Source of the DNA: Candidatus Peregrinibacteria bacterium
Lineage (GTDB): Bacteria; Patescibacteriota; Gracilibacteria; UBA1369; LOWO2-01-FULL-3
Direction of reading: 5' to 3'
DNA length: 12,128 nucleotides
Assembly: GCA_014728975.1 (NCBI GenBank)
Contig: WJKQ01000104.1
Location: 1-12,128, forward strand
In this document: positions 7,122-12,128 of the stretch, in pieces
How positions within the stretch are numbered: position 1 is the stretch's first letter
Layout: each line of letters starts with the position of its first letter
Notes under the pieces: model-generated
Seen by the model: only the letters and a program-made list of their open reading frames with translations
Database searches by the model: none
What the model was told of the DNA's origin: nothing
Position numbers and translations under genes: made by a program

Positions 7122-7794
7122 CTTCATTTAATTCGACACTTCCGTAAAATGCATAGCTGGCACCTGTTTGGCGGACCCATTCCTGATCACCAAGACTGTA
7201 GTGCCACCACTCTAGAGGATAATTTGCAAATCCGGTATGTTCCATAATCTTTTTTAAAAGCATACGATTTTTATGAAAAGTTTTCCGCTCTTCAGAGTTT
7301 TTGTAAAAATTTGTATGAGCTTTTTCAGAAAAATCATCAAATCCTGTACCCATCGGTAGTTCATCTCCTTTATTGTCCACAATTGTTAAGTCGACACATG
7401 CTCCGGTATTGTGAGGAGCGGGTATAGCCTGATCATTGCTTGGAGGTGAAATGTATTTTATCGCAGCCAGATGTAATTCATCTTCACTATAGTTCTGATA
7501 TCGTTTTCTGAACTGCTCCAATATATCTTCGTATAGATTTTCCTGGGTTTTTAGCGACCTATAGCAGTCCCAAATTTTTAAATTCCATTTACGGCAGTCT
7601 GGCATTCTCTGAAGATTTGCTTTGGCACTACGTAGCTTTTCAAGTACACCTGATCTCAATTTCATGACATCAGTATCGCTGTGTCCCCATTGATAATAAA
7701 GAGGCTCAAGAACAAATTCATTACGATCCAATTCTACAAGCGGTTCACCGCATTCACGTATATTTATGCCGCTCAGTTCCTTTAAATTTGCCAT
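7108..7794 (-). CDS. D-alanyl-D-alanine dipeptidase (VanX/DdpX type)
   Basis: A 228-residue zinc dipeptidase of peptidase family M15D, which hydrolyses free D-Ala-D-Ala. The active-site set is complete and spaced as in VanX: R79 in WDCYRS (VanX Arg71), H128 and D135 in PHNTGACVDLT (VanX His116, Asp123), and E195 and H198 in LEWWHY (VanX Glu181, His184). VPMG-like LPMGTGFD (146-153) is also typical. No signal peptide is seen, so it should act in the cytoplasm. It follows alr by 18 bases and is probably cotranscribed with it. No vanR, vanS, vanH or D-Ala-D-Lac ligase is here, so a role in glycopeptide resistance is unlikely. Recovery of D-Ala from dipeptide, as proposed for E. coli DdpX, or control of the dipeptide pool fits better. 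The stop is TGA, the only TGA stop among the complete genes. Confidence 0.9.
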   Translation of the reverse strand: MANLKELSGINIRECGEPLVELDRNEFVLEPLYYQWGHSDTDVMKLRSGVLEKLRSAKANLQRMPDCRKWNLKIWDCYRSLKTQENLYEDILEQFRKRYQNYSEDELHLAAIKYISPPSNDQAIPAPHNTGACVDLTIVDNKGDELPMGTGFDDFSEKAHTNFYKNSEERKTFHKNRMLLKKIMEHTGFANYPLEWWHYSLGDQEWVRQTGASYAFYGSVELNEAIQV

Positions 7795-7812
7795 AATTTT
7801 TAAATTATTATT

Positions 7813-8952
7813 TTAAAGATACATTCTGGGTATCCTTTCATTTACTCTTGTGGGAATTTCATAATTAATTGTATCAGCCCATTCCGCGAATTGTTCCACA
7901 GTTATTTTTTCATCTCCGTTTTTTCCAATTAACGTTACATCATTTTCAATTTCTGCTTCCGGTATATCTGTCAGATCAATCATTATTATATTCATACAAA
8001 CCCTTCCACGTAAAGGTGCTCTTTTTCCATTTACCAAAACATGGGCCCGGCCGCTCAACCCGCGGTCGTAACCGTCATAATAACCAACGGGAATAATACC
8101 CAAACGTGTCTGATGCGTTGTCTTATAAGTACAACCGTAACCTATATATTCTCCAGAAGGTATGGATTTAATCTGTGCAATCTTGGCTTTCCAGTTAAAC
8201 GCGGGATGTAACGAAAAATCGCCGCCGACTTCTTTAACATACGATACATAAGTTTCGCTTGAAGGCCACATCCCATAACAGGAAATACCCGGACGCACCA
8301 TATCAAAGCGGGTTTCAGGAAAAATAATGGTCGCCGCTGAATTACTGCAGTGCTTTATGGGAATATTTATACCGGCGCTTTCGAGTAAAGAAACAGCTTT
8401 CATAAATTTGTTTAATTGATGCTCCGCATAACTGTGATCGGTAGTATCTTCAATATTTGCAAAATGAGTTGCGATCCCTTCAAGCTCAATTTTTTCAAAA
8501 CTTTTAATATATTTTGCAAAATCAACAATATCATCCATCAAAACCCCCTGACGATTATTTCCGGTTTCAACTTTTATATGAACATTTAACATTTTTCCGG
8601 CTTTTTCAGTAAGTTCTGCCAGTTTTTCAATTATTTTTTTATTATAAACTACCAGACGACAGTTTAATTCAACAGCTTCTTCAAGAGAATCTAAAGGAAC
8701 ATAACCTAAAATATAAATAGGAGCATCAATCCCTGAATCCCTAAGAACACGGGCTTCATATAAAGCATTTACACCAAGCCAGTCGGCGCCGGCTTCCAGG
8801 AAAGTTTTTGAACATCCAACAAGGCCGTGCCCATAAGCGTTCGCCTTGACACAGGGACATAAAATTCGGTCAGGTCCTACTATCTCACGAAATTGACGTA
8901 TATTTTTTATAAGTGCTTCTCGGGAAATTTCAACCCAGGTAAGTTCTTTCAT
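7813..8952 (-). CDS. alr: Alanine racemase (PLP-dependent)
   Basis: A 379-residue fold-type III PLP enzyme that interconverts L- and D-alanine, supplying D-Ala for Ddl. The PLP lysine is K36 in CVKANAYGHG. IKVETGNNRQGV (126-137) matches the loop holding the carbamylated lysine (K127) and the PLP-phenol-contacting arginine (R134). The second catalytic base is Y272 in YIGYGCTYKT. RVCMNIIMIDLT (317-328) is the substrate-channel region with the usual Cys-Met. Length and order match the family, with no truncation. It is the first gene of a minus-strand unit with the dipeptidase and is divergent from the BI-1 operon. No clear promoter for it was found in the shared 124-base gap, and no ribosome binding site is visible before its ATG. 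Confidence 0.95.
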   Translation of the reverse strand: MKELTWVEISREALIKNIRQFREIVGPDRILCPCVKANAYGHGLVGCSKTFLEAGADWLGVNALYEARVLRDSGIDAPIYILGYVPLDSLEEAVELNCRLVVYNKKIIEKLAELTEKAGKMLNVHIKVETGNNRQGVLMDDIVDFAKYIKSFEKIELEGIATHFANIEDTTDHSYAEHQLNKFMKAVSLLESAGINIPIKHCSNSAATIIFPETRFDMVRPGISCYGMWPSSETYVSYVKEVGGDFSLHPAFNWKAKIAQIKSIPSGEYIGYGCTYKTTHQTRLGIIPVGYYDGYDRGLSGRAHVLVNGKRAPLRGRVCMNIIMIDLTDIPEAEIENDVTLIGKNGDEKITVEQFAEWADTINYEIPTRVNERIPRMYL

Positions 8953-9009
8953 AAATCAAAGATTAGATTAAACACCATAAAAATCAACCAACAAATACTT
9001 TTAATAGAG

Positions 9010-9038
9010 TTGACCGAGGCACAATTAGCTTATATAAT
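9010..9038 (+). promoter_or_regulatory. Strong sigma-70-type promoter of the BI-1/yceD/rpmF operon
   Basis: TTGACC (9010-9015), a 17-base spacer, then TATAAT (9033-9038): 5 of 6 and 6 of 6 matches with ideal spacing, the best promoter in the window. Transcription would start near 9045, giving a leader of about 30 bases before the ATG at 9077. The six genes that follow have no gaps long enough for another clear promoter. Confidence 0.8.
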
Positions 9039-9076
9039 CTAACTCCGAAAAAATAAGTAAAATAACTATAATTTAT

Positions 9077-9763
9077 ATGTTTGAAAACAAAACACCACAG
9101 ACCGGCACCTATCCAAAAACAGGCATTGAAGCAACTTTTTTCGGGAAAGTTATGACATTTTTCGCCCTTGCAATACTTGCTTCCGCGGCTGGTACATTTA
9201 TAACTTACAATTATTTTATAGAGGTTTTTATTCAAAATCCTTCACTGATATACCTGTTTTTTATAGCTGAACTGGCAATTATTTTTACTGCCAGAAAATG
9301 GAGGGAAAAAAGACCGCTCAATCGCATAATGTTCGCCGCTTTTGCGTTTATTACAGGGATCACTCTCGCACCGCTTATAGGTGTTTTGATTAATACACCC
9401 GGAGGCGTTGCCATACTTACAAAGGCGCTCCTCGCGACAGGCCTTACATTTACCGGTACAGCGCTTATCGGATGGACAACGAAAGTAAACCTGTCGGGAC
9501 TTAGAGGATTTTTGATGATGGGACTTTTGGGAATGATTATTGTTGGGATAATAGGAATATTTGTGCCATGGGGAAATACTTTTGAATTGGTATTTTCGGG
9601 AGCCGGCGTACTGCTTTTTTGCGGCTTTACCATGTATGATTTTCAAAAAATTAAAGAATTTCCGGAAGACGGATATATTGACGCGGCTTTGATGCTGTAT
9701 CTTGATATTTTTAATCTTTTCTTGTTTTTACTAAGATTTATTACGGCTCTTTCTCGTGAATAA
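9077..9763 (+). CDS. Bax inhibitor-1 / YccA family membrane protein
   Basis: A 228-residue integral membrane protein with about seven hydrophobic helices (about 24-44, 57-73, 84-104, 112-132, 143-164, 168-186, 204-222), as in the BI-1/TMBIM family. The family signature is at the C-terminal end: MYDFQKIK (187-193) and LMLYLDIFNLFLFLLR (205-220). D188 and D210 correspond to the aspartate pair of Bacillus YetJ, which forms the pH-sensitive gate of a calcium leak channel. Function in this organism is inferred: calcium or ion leak and membrane quality control (E. coli YccA binds FtsH). It is the first gene of the operon, directly after the strong promoter, and its last 8 bases overlap yceD. The ATG at 9077 is used because it opens the soluble N-terminus (MFENKTPQTG) typical of the family and lies close behind the promoter. 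Confidence 0.9.
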   Translation: MFENKTPQTGTYPKTGIEATFFGKVMTFFALAILASAAGTFITYNYFIEVFIQNPSLIYLFFIAELAIIFTARKWREKRPLNRIMFAAFAFITGITLAPLIGVLINTPGGVAILTKALLATGLTFTGTALIGWTTKVNLSGLRGFLMMGLLGMIIVGIIGIFVPWGNTFELVFSGAGVLLFCGFTMYDFQKIKEFPEDGYIDAALMLYLDIFNLFLFLLRFITALSRE

Positions 9764-10283
9764 TAAGACTCTTACTTTTGACATATCGGCTCTTTTAAAC
9801 AGTCCTGCCGGTGAAAGCGTTGTTTATCGCTTTAAAGGGCCGGTTAATTTTGAAGGGATTGAAATGGATTCCGATTTATCCGGAAAAGTTGAGATTATGA
9901 GAATCGATGAAGGGTTTAATGTTGTAGCCAGAGATGTCGGAGGGAAGGTTAAACTCTCCTGTAAAAAATGTCTTGAAAAATTCAGCAAAAAAATAAAAAT
10001 TAAAAATACGGAAAGAATATTTTTTTTGGAAAGACCAAAAAATATTAAGGATATTAATGATCTTTATTTGGTCGACAAAAAACATCTGACTGTAGATCTT
10101 AAAGAAATGATAAGACAGGAATTAATCTTGCATTTCCCCGTAATTTCAGTATGCTCTACACACTGTAAGGGTATTTGTCCGGTTTGCGGGAAAAATCTAA
10201 ACAAAGAGAAATGCAATTGTAAAATAAATGAAGAATCAAAAGAAAACAAACCCTTGTCAGAGTTAAAAAACTTATTGAAGTAA
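9756..10283 (+). CDS. yceD: YceD / DUF177 family protein (23S rRNA accumulation)
   Basis: A 175-residue member of DUF177, required in E. coli and plants for normal 23S rRNA accumulation and 50S assembly. A CxxC pair lies at C69/C72 (LSCKKCLEKF). The conserved C-terminal metal-binding block has C133, C137, C141 and C144 (VCSTHCKGICPVCGKNLN) and then C153 and C155. The chain ends in the usual LSELKNLLK. The start is GTG at 9756, inside the end of the BI-1 gene (8-base overlap), suggesting translational coupling. rpmF follows after only 2 bases, the classic yceD-rpmF pair seen across bacteria. Confidence 0.9.
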   Translation: MNNKTLTFDISALLNSPAGESVVYRFKGPVNFEGIEMDSDLSGKVEIMRIDEGFNVVARDVGGKVKLSCKKCLEKFSKKIKIKNTERIFFLERPKNIKDINDLYLVDKKHLTVDLKEMIRQELILHFPVISVCSTHCKGICPVCGKNLNKEKCNCKINEESKENKPLSELKNLLK

Positions 10284-10285
10284 TT

Positions 10286-10525
10286 ATGCCAAAACATCCG
10301 GTACCAAAAAAAAAGACTGCCAAAGCAAAAACCAAAACACGTTATGGAAGTTTCAAAACCAAAACATTAAAGAAACTCTCAAACCGTGTAAATTTGGTCG
10401 ATTGCCCAAACTGCGGATCAAAAGCATTGGCGCATACTGCATGCCCCCAATGCGGACAATATCGTGGAAGACAAATTATCGATAAACAGAAAGAAGTTGA
10501 AAAAATCACGAAAATAAAAGCTTAA
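10286..10525 (+). CDS. rpmF: 50S ribosomal protein bL32
   Basis: A 79-residue zinc-ribbon ribosomal protein. It starts MPKHPVPKKKTAKAKTKTR, as bL32 usually does (basic tail, rRNA binding). The zinc ribbon is DCPNCG (C40, C43) and ACPQCG (C53, C56), followed by QYRGRQIIDK, equivalent to the YYRGRKVIAK end of the E. coli protein. About 12 extra charged residues follow. The protein is part of the 50S subunit. It sits between yceD (2-base gap) and nusB (4-base gap). Confidence 0.95.
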   Translation: MPKHPVPKKKTAKAKTKTRYGSFKTKTLKKLSNRVNLVDCPNCGSKALAHTACPQCGQYRGRQIIDKQKEVEKITKIKA

Positions 10526-10529
10526 CAAT

Positions 10530-10946
10530 ATGGCTAGCTATAGGCACCTGGCCCGAACCTGCGTGATGCAAACTCTATTCGCTGTAGAGTTTCGAAAAGA
10601 GGACCCCGAAAAGCTCCTCGAAAAGATTCTAAAAGAATTTGCCCCAAAGCTTACCGAAAAGGATTTTGCGAATGATACTTTGGAAGGCGTCCTTAAAAAT
10701 AAGAAGAAAATCGAAAAAATTCTGCAAAAATATGCTCCTGAATGGCCGCTTGAAAAAATTGCCCGTGTAGATAGAGCTATTTTGGAAATCGGAATTTATG
10801 AGATAATGTTTAACGATGAAGTTCCCCCTGTCGTGGCAATAAACGAAGCTATAGAAATTGCCAAACACTTCGGCGACAGCAACAGCCCCAAATTTATAAA
10901 CGGAGTTTTAAGCAGTGTCATGAACGCCAAAAAAAATAATAAATAA
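10530..10946 (+). CDS. nusB: Transcription antitermination factor NusB
   Basis: A 138-residue all-helical NusB. NusB with NusE (S10) binds boxA RNA and prevents premature termination in rRNA operons. The N-terminus YRHLARTCVMQTLFAVEF (4-21) matches the RNA-binding helix that normally reads RxxAR..a.q.LYa.e. The C-terminal half has the canonical blocks KIARVDRAILEIGIYEIMF (76-94), PPVVAINEAIEIAKHFGD (99-116) and SPKFINGVLSSV (119-130). Full length. It is 4 bases after rpmF and 1 base before rnc; the nusB-rnc pairing joins rRNA transcription and processing factors. Confidence 0.95.
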   Translation: MASYRHLARTCVMQTLFAVEFRKEDPEKLLEKILKEFAPKLTEKDFANDTLEGVLKNKKKIEKILQKYAPEWPLEKIARVDRAILEIGIYEIMFNDEVPPVVAINEAIEIAKHFGDSNSPKFINGVLSSVMNAKKNNK

Positions 10947-10947
10947 A

Positions 10948-11649
10948 ATGACCCCAAACAAATACAAAAAACTGGAAGAAAAAATTGGTATAAAATTTAA
11001 AAATCTTGACATTTTAACAAAAGCTTTTGTACATAGATCGTATATAAATGAACACAAAAACGAAAATATCGAAGACAATGAAAGACTGGAATTTTTGGGG
11101 GACGCTGTTTTGGAACTGGTAGCGACAAAACATCTTTTTGAAACCTGCCCCAACAAAGCTGAGGGCGAAATGACTTCTTTTAGATCTGCTCTTGTGAGAG
11201 GAAAAAATCTCGCGGATGTTTCGGAAGAATTAAGCCTTGGAAAATATCTATTCTTAAGCAAAGGAGAAGAAAAATCGGGCGGCCGCAAAAAAAACTACAT
11301 CCTGGCTAACACACTTGAAGCTCTTATCGGAGCTATTTATTTGGATCAGGGATACCATACCGCGGAAGAATTTATCGAAAAATTTATTATGGCAGAACTT
11401 GATGAAATAATTGAAAAAGAACTTCATATTGACGCAAAATCCCGCTTTCAGGAGATTTGCCAGGAAAAAGAGGGAATTACACCGCATTATAAGATAATCG
11501 CTGAAGAGGGACCCGATCACAATAAACAATTTACAATGGGCGCGTATATTGATAAAAAACAAATAGCAACAGGGACGGGTTCAAGCAAACATGATGCCGA
11601 AGACGAAGCCGCCCGAAATGCTTTAAAAGTTAAAAGATGGGAAACGTAA
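10948..11649 (+). CDS. rnc: Ribonuclease III
   Basis: A 233-residue RNase III, which cuts double-stranded RNA, chiefly the 16S and 23S rRNA precursor stems. The nuclease domain (1-155) has the signature NERLEFLGDAVLELV (44-58), with E48 and D52 as metal ligands, and a second catalytic block ILANTLEALIGAIYLD (118-133) with E124. At the position of E. coli Asp114 there is N121; Asn is also found here in other bacterial RNase III proteins, so activity is expected. A dsRNA-binding domain follows (about 160-228), with DAKSRFQEICQ, the beta strands, and GSSKHDAEDEAARNAL at its final helix. Full length. The last 13 bases overlap the Nudix gene. Confidence 0.95.
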   Translation: MTPNKYKKLEEKIGIKFKNLDILTKAFVHRSYINEHKNENIEDNERLEFLGDAVLELVATKHLFETCPNKAEGEMTSFRSALVRGKNLADVSEELSLGKYLFLSKGEEKSGGRKKNYILANTLEALIGAIYLDQGYHTAEEFIEKFIMAELDEIIEKELHIDAKSRFQEICQEKEGITPHYKIIAEEGPDHNKQFTMGAYIDKKQIATGTGSSKHDAEDEAARNALKVKRWET

Positions 11650-12062
11650 CATTTGATGAAAAATCGTGCGGGGTAATCGCTTTCCGTGAAAAAGACGGAG
11701 AAAGACTGTATTTGGTTTTGAAATATCCGGGGGGGCATTTCGATTTTCCAAAAGGACATGTGGAAGATGGGGAAAAAGAACATGAAACCGCGCTCAGAGA
11801 ACTTTTGGAGGAAACCGGAATTTCCGATCTTGAAATTATTGATGGATTCCGTGAAGAAATTTCATACCGTTATAATAAAAAAGGAAAACCTTCCCACAAA
11901 CACGTGATTTTTTTTCTTGGAAAAACAAACCTGGAAAATATCAAAATTTCTCATGAACATTTGGATTCTTATTGGCTTCCTTATGACGCGGCTTATAATA
12001 AAGCAACTTTTGATAACGCCAAAAATCTTTTGAAAAAAACAAAAAAATTTTTGGAAGAATAG
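11637..12062 (+). CDS. Nudix hydrolase, Ap4A hydrolase-like
   Basis: A 141-residue Nudix protein with a perfect Nudix box at 40-62 (GHVEDGEKEHETALREL, then LEETGI), giving the metal-binding glutamates E55, E58 and E59. The flanks match asymmetrical diadenosine tetraphosphate hydrolases (human NUDT2 type): CGVIAFRE at 11-18, HFDFPKGHVEDGE at 34-46, GFREEISYRY at 70-79, and SHEHLDSYWLPYDAA near 104-118. The likely reaction is Ap4A to ATP plus AMP; other dinucleoside polyphosphates or capped RNA ends are possible. The ATG lies inside the end of rnc (13-base overlap), so translation is probably coupled and the gene is part of the same operon. The start keeps MGNVTFDEKSCGVIAF, of normal length before the first strand. 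Confidence 0.9.
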   Translation: MGNVTFDEKSCGVIAFREKDGERLYLVLKYPGGHFDFPKGHVEDGEKEHETALRELLEETGISDLEIIDGFREEISYRYNKKGKPSHKHVIFFLGKTNLENIKISHEHLDSYWLPYDAAYNKATFDNAKNLLKKTKKFLEE

Positions 12063-12109
12063 AATTTTCTCTGTTATTATCAAATAAATAATAGATAAAA
12101 TTTTTAAGT

Positions 12110-12128
12110 ATGAAAATAAAGATTCAGA
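12110..12128 (+). CDS. Possible start of a further gene (3' partial)
   Basis: An ATG at 12110 opens MKIKIQ and runs off the window. A TAAAAT at 12096-12101 could be a -10 box, which would put transcription start almost at the ATG (leaderless), but the -35 is poor. Too short to identify. A weak AT-only hairpin (12075-12080 with 12088-12093) lies between it and the Nudix gene. Confidence 0.3.

Noticed and set aside
4710..8952. Vancomycin-resistance (van) cluster
   Set aside because: The ligase has a Tyr-type omega loop (EFYDFYDKYV) without the VanA histidine, and there is no vanH, vanR or vanS. Only the dipeptidase is VanX-like.
8953..9076. Second promoter reading toward alr in the divergent gap
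   Set aside because: Several AT-rich hexamers exist, but no -35/-10 pair with 16-18 base spacing and good matches on the minus strand was found.
9232..9646. Two open frames of about 133 residues antisense to the BI-1 gene
   Set aside because: They are low-complexity mirror images of a clear membrane protein gene, resemble no family I know and have no promoter or start context.
12075..12105. Terminator after the Nudix gene
   Set aside because: A 6-bp all-AT stem (12075-12080 with 12088-12093) and a T-run that does not directly follow it are too weak to call.

Overview
The window looks like a piece of a small, AT-rich bacterial genome from the Candidate Phyla Radiation (Patescibacteria), possibly Peregrinibacteria or a relative. 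Three things point there: a baseplate-J-like membrane protein next to an FtsA/PilM-like ATPase, a secreted protein of short glycine/aspartate/asparagine-rich repeats, and a lipoprotein with repeated Cys-x11-Cys units. The phylum is inferred from protein style and layout; no rRNA gene is present to settle it. Genes are packed tightly, several overlap, and the longest gap is about 200 bases. TAA and TAG end most genes and TGA ends one, so the standard bacterial code fits and UGA-glycine recoding does not. I saw no convincing Shine-Dalgarno sequence before any start.

Left part (1-4655), cell surface and envelope. A lipoprotein gene cut by the left edge converges on, and overlaps, a secreted repeat protein gene. 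Behind the latter on the minus strand lies a two-gene unit: an FtsA/PilM-like actin-fold ATPase followed 8 bases later by a 626-residue membrane protein with a cytoplasmic domain, one transmembrane helix and a large outer region containing a baseplate-J-like domain. A hairpin terminator follows this unit, and the promoter of the next gene is laid over it.

Middle part (4710-8952), D-alanine metabolism. On the minus strand are alanine racemase and a VanX/DdpX-type D-Ala-D-Ala dipeptidase, 18 bases apart. A D-Ala-D-Ala ligase lies about 1.3 kb further on. Between them, in the opposite direction, sits an HNH endonuclease gene whose 3' end overlaps the dipeptidase gene. The ligase has the tyrosine-type omega loop of ordinary Ddl enzymes rather than the D-Ala-D-Lac type. 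The set therefore looks like synthesis plus salvage of the peptidoglycan dipeptide, not glycopeptide resistance.

Right part (9010-12062), a plus-strand operon for ribosome and RNA maturation. A near-consensus promoter (TTGACC, 17 bases, TATAAT) precedes six genes joined by gaps of 1-4 bases or by overlaps: a Bax inhibitor-1 family membrane protein, YceD/DUF177, ribosomal protein bL32, NusB, RNase III and an Ap4A-hydrolase-like Nudix enzyme. YceD, bL32, NusB and RNase III all serve rRNA synthesis, processing or 50S assembly. A new reading frame may begin at 12110 and run off the right edge.

The best candidate for something poorly described is the FtsA/PilM-like ATPase plus baseplate-J-like membrane protein pair. 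The Cys-x11-Cys lipoprotein and the D-Ala-D-Ala make-and-break gene set come next.
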